Shown here: positions 27,748 to 35,183 of the stretch, piece after piece
How the letters are laid out: the number at the start of each line of letters is the position of its first letter
Position numbering within the stretch: position 1 is the stretch's first letter
From: Paenibacillus sp. PCH8
Lineage (GTDB): Bacteria > Bacillota > Bacilli > Paenibacillales > Paenibacillaceae
Length of the DNA: 64,000 nt
Reading direction: 5' to 3'
Assembly: GCF_002968835.1 (NCBI RefSeq)
Contig: NZ_PKQK01000001.1
Location: 992,001-1,056,000, forward strand
The notes under the pieces: model-generated
The model's input: the letters and a program-made list of their open reading frames with translations, nothing else
What the model was told of the DNA's origin: nothing
Database searches by the model: none
Position numbers and translations under genes: made by a program

Positions 27748-28096
27748 TAGGGTCATCTCCTTTAGTTGGAATGTCACACGTCTGGACATGTAGATTTACA
27801 CTTGGACACTCCGATTGCAGTACCATCTTCCGATCGCTGTTATCCCCCGGATTTTTTTGATTATTTCCCTATAGGGGAAAATCCGGGAGATAAAGGCGAA
27901 CGCTCCGCTTCTTTCAGATTGGTTCTGCACTCTCCGTTAGGGTGTAAATGTGGTTGTACCCACGTGAAAAGACATGTTACACCTGGTCGATTTAGTAGCT
28001 ATTTTTCGTCCGGGCAGTTATGCCCTCCGTTGGGTGTAAACGGTTAGTTAGCAGTTAAAGACATGTGAGGAGCATCTCCGTAGTGCAATGCCCTCT
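27748..28096. other. Intergenic region with repeats upstream of GH29
   Basis: No convincing gene is present. The region holds one variable-stem repeat element (27826-27925) and two diverged direct repeats beginning CTCCGTT (27932 and 28025, about 93 bp apart). Each repeat carries GGGTGTAAA and, 20-25 bp later, AAAGACATGT. The GH29 promoter must lie here. Confidence 0.6.
27826..27925. repeat. Variable-stem dispersed repeat, copy A
   Basis: Left border CTTCCGATCGCTGTT; interior hairpin CCCCGGATTTT/AAAATCCGGG around an AT-rich loop; right border AAAGGCGAACGCTCCGCTTCT. The borders match copy B at 29232-29330, but the hairpin sequence is completely different. Confidence 0.55.
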
Positions 28097-29155
28097 TTAC
28101 AGTGTAATTTCGCGGCCCTCGCGTGCTGATTCGTAGATGGCGCAGAGCATTCTCATCACTTCGACGCCGTCTTCGACGGGACTCAGTGTTTCTTTGCGAC
28201 CCTGAGTGCTGTCGATAAAGTGGTTGATTTCATTGCGGAACGAGCCCATAAAATCAAAGGATTTGAAATCCACCTGCGGGGTCATATTCAGAATGGTATT
28301 GAATCTCTCCCCAATGATTGAAATTTCCGGCTCCAGCTCGGCGCCGCCTTTGTCGCCATATAGTTTGACCGAAGTCTCATCGGCTTTGGCATGGAGCGTG
28401 AAGCTGACGTCCACGAGCAGGCTTGCCCCGTTCTCGAATCGAATCAGTGCATTCGCCATGTCTTCAACAGTGTTCTGTTCCGCGTCATAATCCGCTGCCT
28501 TGTAGAACGACAAATGGTTAATGTTGGCGCGGTTACCCAAACGGTTGGACACGTTGGCGGAGACGGATTTCACTTTCGGTCTGCCCATCAGGTACCAGCA
28601 AATATCAATGACGTGCACCCCGATATCGATCAGTGGGCCCCCACCGGAACGGTTGATGTCGGAGAACCAGCCGCCCGGATTGCCGAGTCGACGCAGACTG
28701 GAAGCTTTGGCATAATAGATCTCGCCCAGTTCACCCTCATCAATGAACTTCTTCAGAATCTGTGCATTGTCGCTATAGCGGCGAACAAAGCCGACCTGTA
28801 ACAGTTTTCCACTGCGATGCACCGCTTTCTCTACTTCGAGCGCATCCTCTACCGTTTGGCATAGCGGTTTCTCACACAGTACGTTTTTGCCTGCATCCAG
28901 TGCAGCAATGCTGATCTCTGCGTGGGAGTCATTCCATGTGCAGATGCTGACGGAATCGATCTCGGACAATGCGAGCAGTTCCTTGTAATCGGTGAATACA
29001 TGAGATGCATTATATTGCTTCGCTACTTCTGCGGCACGCGCTTCGTTCAGGTCGCAGATGGCGTATATTTCAACGTCTGGATTACTCGCATAGGCTTGTA
29101 AGTGGCAATCGGATATTGATCCGGCACCGATAACGGCGACTTTCAATTTGGACAT
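28097..29155 (-). CDS. Gfo/Idh/MocA family sugar oxidoreductase
   Basis: This 352-aa protein has an N-terminal Rossmann fold with VAVIGAGSISDCHLQAY (NAD(P) binding) and the family motif LCEKPLCQT (about 95-103). The C-terminal alpha/beta domain has GGWFSDINRSGGGPLIDIGVHVIDICWYLMG, with the conserved substrate-binding Asp/His region. It oxidises or reduces a sugar, or could be of the glycosidase type. Its place among fucosidases and sugar isomerases suggests it acts on a released monosaccharide. The ATG follows GGAGGGATC. Confidence 0.88.
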   Translation of the reverse strand: MSKLKVAVIGAGSISDCHLQAYASNPDVEIYAICDLNEARAAEVAKQYNASHVFTDYKELLALSEIDSVSICTWNDSHAEISIAALDAGKNVLCEKPLCQTVEDALEVEKAVHRSGKLLQVGFVRRYSDNAQILKKFIDEGELGEIYYAKASSLRRLGNPGGWFSDINRSGGGPLIDIGVHVIDICWYLMGRPKVKSVSANVSNRLGNRANINHLSFYKAADYDAEQNTVEDMANALIRFENGASLLVDVSFTLHAKADETSVKLYGDKGGAELEPEISIIGERFNTILNMTPQVDFKSFDFMGSFRNEINHFIDSTQGRKETLSPVEDGVEVMRMLCAIYESAREGREITL

Positions 29156-29231
29156 TGTGCTGATCCCTCCATTATTTTCATATGAATTTACTCAAGGAAT
29201 ATCGGCTTAACGTAACACGGTGAATGCTTGG

Positions 29232-29330
29232 ACTTCCGGTCGCTATTGTCAGCAGAGTTCTTTTATAGACCGTTCAAGCGGTTATAATCTGCTGACAAAG
29301 GCGGTCGCTACCGCTCCTACAGTTCCAAAC
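29232..29330. repeat. Variable-stem dispersed repeat, copy B
   Basis: Left border CTTCCGGTCGCTATT; interior long inverted repeat TTGTCAGCAGA/TCTGCTGACAA with a nested ACCG/CGGT helix; right border AAAGGCGGTCGCTACCGCTCCT. It lies between the oxidoreductase and an isomerase gene. Confidence 0.55.
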
Positions 29331-29400
29331 TTCCCCTTTGTTACTCACGCCTTCTATAGAAAGTTGATTCAATTTCTACAAAAAATACAAAGCCTCCGCC

Positions 29401-30267
29401 CTATGCCTCTTCCCATAGGCGGCGGACGTTATCCATGGCAATACGCGAAGCGGTTTTGCAATCCTCCATGCCTTCGAATTCGACGGAGATATATCCGTCA
29501 TACCCGGATTGCTTTAATACACGGAACACTTCGGGCATATCGATATCGCCATGGCCCACAATGGCGCCGCGCAGGTAATTTCCGTGCGAGGTTTGGAACC
29601 AGCCCTCACCGGGATTGCGGTAGGAAGGTCTCCAATAGAAATCCTTGGCGTGTACGATCGACGCATACTTCATGTTATTTTTCACCGCGCTCACCGGATC
29701 TTCATCCACACAGAGGAAATTGCCGACATCCAGCGTGGTTTTGAAGTTGTCCCGCGCTGTCTTGTGCAGCAACCGCTGAATTCGCTCGCTGGACTGCACA
29801 TAATATCCGTGATTCTCCACACTCGTTGTGATCCCGAAGCCTGCTGCATAATCAGCTATCCGCTGACAGGCGTTAACGATTACCGGCAGGTCAAGTTCGA
29901 ATTGGGCTACGGTCCCTTCCGGTGCAGGGCGGAAAGCCACGTCATGGCGCATCCGTTTTACGCCTAGCGCAGCAGCTACATCCACGTGACGTATGACCTT
30001 CTGAATCTCTTGCTCCAACGCTTGGGCATCCTCCTGTACAGCAAAATTAGCGCCAATGGCATAATTCGAAATATCGATTCCGACCTCTTTGGCCGCAGCT
30101 TTAATCTCATCAATTAACTCCGGGTTGTCGATCAGACTGAATCCCATCGGAACAATCTCCACATGTTCTCCGCCCTGATCGGCAATCCATCGAATGGCAT
30201 CCGGTACGGTTAATTCTTTGCGATCCAGCGCTTGTTGCAGACTGTAGGTGCTGAGTCCAACTTTCAT
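29401..30267 (-). CDS. Sugar phosphate isomerase/epimerase-like TIM barrel
   Basis: This 288-aa paralogue of the protein at 12673-13545 has the same start (MKVGLSTYSL), the same metal-site segments (TTSVENHGYYVQ, FKTTLDVGNFLCVDEDP, VHAKDFYWRP, YISVEFEGMEDCKTA) and the same end, VRRLWEEA. It belongs to the xylose-isomerase-like TIM-barrel superfamily; the exact substrate is unknown. It lies between the oxidoreductase and the GH35 gene on the same strand. Two copies in one locus suggest two related monosaccharide products or two separately regulated sub-loci. Confidence 0.8.
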   Translation of the reverse strand: MKVGLSTYSLQQALDRKELTVPDAIRWIADQGGEHVEIVPMGFSLIDNPELIDEIKAAAKEVGIDISNYAIGANFAVQEDAQALEQEIQKVIRHVDVAAALGVKRMRHDVAFRPAPEGTVAQFELDLPVIVNACQRIADYAAGFGITTSVENHGYYVQSSERIQRLLHKTARDNFKTTLDVGNFLCVDEDPVSAVKNNMKYASIVHAKDFYWRPSYRNPGEGWFQTSHGNYLRGAIVGHGDIDMPEVFRVLKQSGYDGYISVEFEGMEDCKTASRIAMDNVRRLWEEA

Positions 30268-30372
30268 TTTCTCTCATCCTCTCCTGTAGTCAATGTCCAT
30301 ACCCAACGTATACCTTTTTCCGGTGGACACGACAATTCTCAATAATCGTTTGGCTCACCTATTTTCCTTTTC

Positions 30373-32154
30373 CTAGCCCAAATCTGCTGTATCTACGAAC
30401 GTTATCGCCTGATCAACCGTCTGGTGAAGCTCAAATACAATGATTTCATTCTCACCTTCACGAAGGAGCGGGGCAGGTACATACAACGTCTTTTGCGGCC
30501 CTTTATTCCAGTAACGCCCTAGATTGAATCCGTTTACATAAACAAAACCTTTGGTCCAGCTGTCCAGACGCAGAAAAGTATCTCTTACATCCGTTAGTTG
30601 AAAGCTTCCCCGATAAAAGGCTGGCTCTTCTCCCTTTATCTCTGCTTCACCATCTGCTTCAGCAAGTTGCTCCCTAAAGTGTAACCCTGACAGATCGGTC
30701 ATTGGCAGACAATGAATCGTCCAATCGAACAAAAACTGAAAACCATGCCGCACCCCCTCCGTAATTCCCTTAGGATCTTTCAGGTACGGACCATAGTTGA
30801 TTCGCCCCATATTCTCCACAAGGATCGCAATATCTGCACCCTCTGGAGGCACCTCGAATGAAACGGATAAGGCTGTATTCCCACGCTCCAGTACACCCTG
30901 AAATTGTCCATTAACAAACACCAACGCGCGGTCACGCACCTCCTGAACCACCAGTTCCTGTCGCTCTCTGGGTCCGGATATCCGGGTTTGGTACAAAATA
31001 AAGCCATAGTCCTGACCGAGCTTCTCCATCGGTTCCAGATTCGTGCGTTGTACCGGAACCGATAACTGGTCTACCTGTGCCAGCAATACCGCACACTGTT
31101 TCAGTTCCACTCGCCCATAGGCGATCGTTTCTTTTGGATCAGGAAGCACAAGCTCACCCAGATCACGGTTGCTATACCAAGCAATAAGATTACGTACCGC
31201 ATGGAATTTCGCTGTTGGTTCCCCTGACTCACTCAGCAGCGAATCGTAGTCATAGCTGGTAATCGTGGGTTCGTATTGATCCTTCTGCTGACAGTTTGCC
31301 CCGTTATAGAATCCAAAGTTCGTCCCGCCATGGAACATATAAAAGTTAACCGAAGCTCCTACCCGAAGCATCTCCTCCAGCACTCTAGCTACATCCGATG
31401 CCTCCCGCGTATGATGTGACTCGCCCCAGTGATCGAACCACCCGTTCCAGTATTCCATACACATCAAAGGTTCATCTGCCTGATATTCACGTAGCTTCGC
31501 AAACGCCCCTTGTGTCCCTGAGCCAAAATTTACCGTAGCCAGATGGCCTGGCACCGAACCGGCCTGCAACATATGATCTGTAGGTCCATCTGAGGTAAAT
31601 AACAGCACATCCATACCGCGCCTTACCATGCCATTACGTAAATATTGCAGGTAGCTCGCATCATTCCCGAAGCTTCCGTACTCATTTTCGATCTGCATCG
31701 CAATAATCGGCCCGCCATGGGTGCTAAGTAGCGGTTGTAGTCTGGGCAGAAGTACATCATAGTACCGATCCACATTCGCCAGAAACGTTGCATCATTACA
31801 TCGAAGACGGATATCATTATCCGCGAGCAACCAGGAAGGCAATCCACCGAATTCCCACTCGGCACATATGTAAGGACTCGGACGGACAATCACATATAGG
31901 CCTGCATTACCTGCTATTCGAATAAAACGTTCCAGATCAGCCATACCTTCGAAACGATATTGCCCCGGCTGCGGCTCATGGACATTCCAAGGTACATACG
32001 TCTCCACCGTATTGAAACCGCAGGCTTTCAACTTCAGTAGCCGATCCTCCCAGTACTCGGGAACCACTCGGAAATAGTGGATGGCACCCGACAGAATCTG
32101 AAATGGTTCTTCATCTAAGAGGAATTGTGCCCCTTTATACGTCAGTACCCCCAT
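30373..32154 (-). CDS. GH35 beta-galactosidase
   Basis: The ATG at 32154 (MGVLTYKGAQF) is 9 nt after GGGGAG and 1 nt after the stop of the upstream GH29, so the two are translationally linked. The 593-aa protein has the GH35 TIM barrel with substrate segments YVPWNVHEP and RPSPYICAEWEFGGLP, the acid/base Glu in IENEYGSFG and the nucleophile Glu in MCMEYWNGWFDHWG. A C-terminal jelly-roll part ends near WTKGFVYVNGFNLGRYW. No signal peptide, so cytoplasmic removal of terminal beta-galactose is expected. Confidence 0.93.
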   Translation of the reverse strand: MGVLTYKGAQFLLDEEPFQILSGAIHYFRVVPEYWEDRLLKLKACGFNTVETYVPWNVHEPQPGQYRFEGMADLERFIRIAGNAGLYVIVRPSPYICAEWEFGGLPSWLLADNDIRLRCNDATFLANVDRYYDVLLPRLQPLLSTHGGPIIAMQIENEYGSFGNDASYLQYLRNGMVRRGMDVLLFTSDGPTDHMLQAGSVPGHLATVNFGSGTQGAFAKLREYQADEPLMCMEYWNGWFDHWGESHHTREASDVARVLEEMLRVGASVNFYMFHGGTNFGFYNGANCQQKDQYEPTITSYDYDSLLSESGEPTAKFHAVRNLIAWYSNRDLGELVLPDPKETIAYGRVELKQCAVLLAQVDQLSVPVQRTNLEPMEKLGQDYGFILYQTRISGPRERQELVVQEVRDRALVFVNGQFQGVLERGNTALSVSFEVPPEGADIAILVENMGRINYGPYLKDPKGITEGVRHGFQFLFDWTIHCLPMTDLSGLHFREQLAEADGEAEIKGEEPAFYRGSFQLTDVRDTFLRLDSWTKGFVYVNGFNLGRYWNKGPQKTLYVPAPLLREGENEIIVFELHQTVDQAITFVDTADLG

Positions 32155-32155
32155 C

Positions 32156-33616
32156 TTACGCATCTCCCCGCTCACTCAGATATATGCCTAGCCTGGACAA
32201 CGTTGGGTACCATCTGGATTCATCAATGGTTAATCGAATTCTTCTCGATGTGACCTGTGGGAAACAACAAATTCGCTTGTACCCCACCACCGATCCGGTG
32301 TAAATCTCTTCCCATGCACCCTCTCCCCTGCGTACCTCCAGTGTAAAGCGTTCAATCCGTTGGCCCGATTGGATATGTTCCATTAATACCACCCGGTCAA
32401 ATGCTTTTTCCTCCTGCAAATCCAGTTCAACCCACGCCAGCTCCGTTTCTTCACGGGGACACCAGTACGTATCCGGGTGCTCAGTAAGCACCTCCGATAC
32501 CACATGCTGTTCATCCAGCATCTCCGATGCCTCGGCCACCGCGTTCAAAGCCAAATTTTCCTGAAATGTGGTACGCAGCGCAGCCCCTAATTCCTGAAGA
32601 CGTTGCACGTCCTTTTCATGAACAAGACCTCGCGTATCAGGTGGCAGATTGAGCAAAAAGCTGGCATTGCCCCCTACTGCACCGTAATAGACGGCGAGCA
32701 GTTCCTCCAGCGTTTTGACCTGATCATCTTCACTCGTATGATAGAACCACCCCGGACGAATCGATGTGTTAACCTCGGCAGGGTACCAGATCAGTGGATC
32801 ACCATGGGAACAAATGACGTCTCGACTTCCCAAATCACTATCCTGCGTATTCATCCTTCTGGCAAACGCTCCATCGTCGACCTGTTGTGATTGCTCCTGA
32901 ATCTTCTCATTATCTTGCATATGCGCTGGCACAACACTCCATTCCGAGTCCCGCGTATGACCAGCTTCGTTGCCGCACCAACGAACATCAGGGCCACATA
33001 CCGAGATGACAGCTTCCGGCTGAAGTTCACGAATAAGCGCATAATATGCGTCCCAGTCGTAAACCTGCCTTTTGCCATTCGGACCTTCCCCACATGCTCC
33101 GTCAAACCACACACAGAAGATGCCGCCATAGTTAAAGAGCAGTTCGCGCAGCTGATGGATAAAAAATTCGTTGTAACGATCTGAATCCCCATAAGATGCT
33201 TCATGCCGATCCCAAGGGGACAGATATACCCCGAATTTCAACCCACCCTCACGGCAGGCTTCGGCCACTTCTTGGACCAGATCACCGGAACCATTTCTCC
33301 ACGGGCTCGCTGCGACTGTGTGCTCCGTATACTTGCTTGGCCACAGACAAAATCCATCATGATGCTTGCATGTCAAGATCAGTCCCTTCATCCCCGCCGC
33401 CTTACATACCTGTACCCATTGCGCTGCGCTCAGTTCCGAAGGATTGAAGATGGCCGGATCTTCTTCTCCGGTCCCCCATTCCCGATCTGTGAATGTATTG
33501 ACTGTAAAATGAATAAAAGCGTAGAACTCCATCTCCTGCCAACTCAGCTGGCGTTTGGATGGACTGACCTGTGCTGCGGCCTTGATCCACTCGGCTGATG
33601 GTAGCTTCCGATTCAT
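32156..33616 (-). CDS. GH29 alpha-L-fucosidase with C-terminal F5/8-type domain
   Basis: This 486-aa protein has an N-terminal GH29 catalytic barrel (FYAFIHFTVNTFTDREWG, LTCKHHDGFCLWPSKY, nucleophile segment IFCVWFDGACGEG, ASFLLNLPPDTRGLVHE). A roughly 130-residue C-terminal discoidin/F5-8-type beta-sandwich (TYWCPREETELAWVELDL, then VTSRRIRLTIDES) probably binds carbohydrate. ATG 33616 follows AAGGAGG. It is coupled to the GH35 gene. Alternative-subfamily GH29 enzymes often cleave alpha-1,3/1,4-linked fucose next to galactose, which fits the pairing. Confidence 0.9.
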   Translation of the reverse strand: MNRKLPSAEWIKAAAQVSPSKRQLSWQEMEFYAFIHFTVNTFTDREWGTGEEDPAIFNPSELSAAQWVQVCKAAGMKGLILTCKHHDGFCLWPSKYTEHTVAASPWRNGSGDLVQEVAEACREGGLKFGVYLSPWDRHEASYGDSDRYNEFFIHQLRELLFNYGGIFCVWFDGACGEGPNGKRQVYDWDAYYALIRELQPEAVISVCGPDVRWCGNEAGHTRDSEWSVVPAHMQDNEKIQEQSQQVDDGAFARRMNTQDSDLGSRDVICSHGDPLIWYPAEVNTSIRPGWFYHTSEDDQVKTLEELLAVYYGAVGGNASFLLNLPPDTRGLVHEKDVQRLQELGAALRTTFQENLALNAVAEASEMLDEQHVVSEVLTEHPDTYWCPREETELAWVELDLQEEKAFDRVVLMEHIQSGQRIERFTLEVRRGEGAWEEIYTGSVVGYKRICCFPQVTSRRIRLTIDESRWYPTLSRLGIYLSERGDA

Positions 33617-33636
33617 ATCATATCCCTCCTTATATT

Positions 33637-33679
33637 CATTGGACTGTTACTCATTGGACTGTTACTCATTGCACTGCTG
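33637..33679. repeat. 15-bp tandem repeat
   Basis: CATTGGACTGTTACT occurs twice in tandem (33637-33651, 33652-33666), followed by a degenerate third copy. It spans the stop of cutC and the short gap before GH29. Confidence 0.8.
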
Positions 33680-34408
33680 TTCGTAGAATTGCTGTGATGC
33701 AAATAATAGCTGCTGCCTGGCCCAAGCGACAAGTTGCGGATCTACGGGATGGTCAAAGCTTCCTTCACGACGTACCCCTGATCCCATATGGATTTCCGTG
33801 ATGCCTGTCTGGCTCACGATCGTTTGAATTCCCTCTATGGTCACCCCCGACCCTGCCATGACGCCCGTGTTCAAGGTTTGCCCAAGCTCCTGCAACAGCT
33901 TCAGTTCGAGCAAACCCTCTGGTACGGCAGATTTTCCTCCCGATGTAAGCACCCGCTCAATATTGCCCAGGGTGCTGATGGTTTCCATCGCTTCAGTCAG
34001 ACTTGCACTTGCATCAATCGCTCGATGGAATGTAACGCCCAATCCCTGTGCTTCGGACATACAGGTTTGCAAGGACAACAGGTCTACTTCTCCTCCTTCC
34101 GTCAAAGCACCGATCACGATGCCGGCGGCTCCAAGCTCCCTCGCCACGCGCACATCCTGGGTCATGGCGCGGATATCATCCGCGCTATAGCGGAACGAGC
34201 GGCTATGTGGACGAATCATGACATACACCGGGACAGAAACTTGGGACAACACCTGCTCCATCACACCATAACTTGGCGTAAGTCCTCCTTCAGACATTGC
34301 AGACACCAGTTCAATTCGATCTGCACCACCCTGCTCAGCTGCTCTGGCATCGGCGGCATCCACAGCGATCACTTCCAATACGGGCTGTCTGTTCAACGGT
34401 CTCTTCAT
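33662..34408 (-). CDS. cutC: CutC family TIM-barrel protein
   Basis: This 248-aa protein matches CutC: LEVIAVDAADARAAEQGGADRIELVSA at the start, VYVMIRPHSRSFRYS, VTFHRAIDA, LTSGGKSAVPEGL and MAGSGVT. It was historically linked to copper homeostasis, but the real role in bacteria is unsettled. Here it is the first gene of the minus-strand group leading into GH29-GH35. The small ribosome-spaced ATG follows GAAGGGAG. The genomic context suggests a sugar-related rather than copper role, but that is inference. Confidence 0.9.
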   Translation of the reverse strand: MKRPLNRQPVLEVIAVDAADARAAEQGGADRIELVSAMSEGGLTPSYGVMEQVLSQVSVPVYVMIRPHSRSFRYSADDIRAMTQDVRVARELGAAGIVIGALTEGGEVDLLSLQTCMSEAQGLGVTFHRAIDASASLTEAMETISTLGNIERVLTSGGKSAVPEGLLELKLLQELGQTLNTGVMAGSGVTIEGIQTIVSQTGITEIHMGSGVRREGSFDHPVDPQLVAWARQQLLFASQQFYEQQCNE

Positions 34409-34833
34409 AGGGCAACTCCCTTCACTTCATCCATAGATCATTCCAGCATAATAAGGTACTCCCGTCTTCTCATCCGGTCGTTCCACCACTCATCACCATC
34501 ATCGTACTTGCACATTAGCTGCTCCATGACGTATAGGACCGACTAAACGCTTCAGCGGTGCTCCTGCAGTCCTTCTTCAATCGTTATATGCTCACGTTCA
34601 GCGAGCGAATCACCAGGGTTTGTCAGCAATGATCCTCATGAATAGAGTCTCCTTTGAACTGGAATAGGTTCATATCATTCGTATTGTTTTGTATTTTGTT
34701 ATTTTCGTTATCTTTTATTGTTATTATTTATTAGCAATAGTCTAAAACGTTAGGTTCAGAACGTCAATACCAAAAAAGACACCCGGAGGGTGTCTTCATG
34801 TCTCAGATCGCCGTATGGCATCAAAGCGATTTT
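34409..34833. other. Gene-poor gap upstream of cutC with possible gene remnant
   Basis: No intact gene is present. On the minus strand an AAAGGAG followed by ATG (about 34639) opens a frame that stops after nine codons. Short protein-like stretches (GDSLAEREHITIEEGLQEH, and near the cutC end YDDGDEWWNDRMRRREYL) appear in different frames. The AT-rich part (about 34670-34750) probably holds the cutC promoter. Confidence 0.4.
34772..34797 (-). terminator. Terminator of the 63-aa membrane protein gene
   Basis: Minus-strand AAGACACCC-TC-CGGGTGTCTT is followed by TTTT and lies about 37 nt past the stop at 34834. Confidence 0.85.
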
Positions 34834-35025
34834 CTATTTTTTGCGCCGAGCCTTCGTCATTCGATTAAACATGATCAGTGCAGCAATCACCATGGCTACC
34901 GTGGCAATATTACTCGCTGCTTCTTGTGACATGCCGAATAGAATCCCTAAGTTAGTCACCAGGCCTCTTATAATCAGTGCCACCACAATTAGCAGGATTG
35001 GGCTTAAAAAATTATAGTTTTTCAT
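34834..35025 (-). CDS. Small two-helix membrane protein
   Basis: This 63-residue protein has two hydrophobic helices (LSPILLIVVALIIRGLV and IATVAMVIAALIMF) and a basic tail ending RKK. It resembles the short YqzE/SA1362-like membrane proteins of Bacilli, but I cannot name it. It is flanked by two terminators and transcribed alone. AAAGG abuts the ATG, with AGGGG further upstream, so the ribosome site is weak. Confidence 0.6.
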   Translation of the reverse strand: MKNYNFLSPILLIVVALIIRGLVTNLGILFGMSQEAASNIATVAMVIAALIMFNRMTKARRKK

Positions 35026-35107
35026 CCTTTACAACACCCCTGACCCCATTGTTCAGAACTCTATGTCTCCTAACACTATCATAACAGTAGCTATAGCGTG
35101 TTACAAC

Positions 35108-35133
35108 AAAGGACACCGCGAACAGTGTCCTTT
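35108..35133 (-). terminator. Terminator of the permuted GH3 gene
   Basis: AAAGGACAC-N8-GTGTCCTTT is a perfect 9-bp stem about 50 nt past the stop at 35184. A weak U-rich stretch (TTTGTTGT) follows on the minus strand. Confidence 0.65.
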
Positions 35134-35183
35134 GCCATATCATCGTATTCTGGTTTTATAAGTTCAACTAAGCATATTTACAC

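Noticed and set aside
27826..29330. CRISPR-like array from the repeated borders
   Set aside because: Copies are 1.4 kb apart with genes between them. There are no regular spacers and no cas genes.
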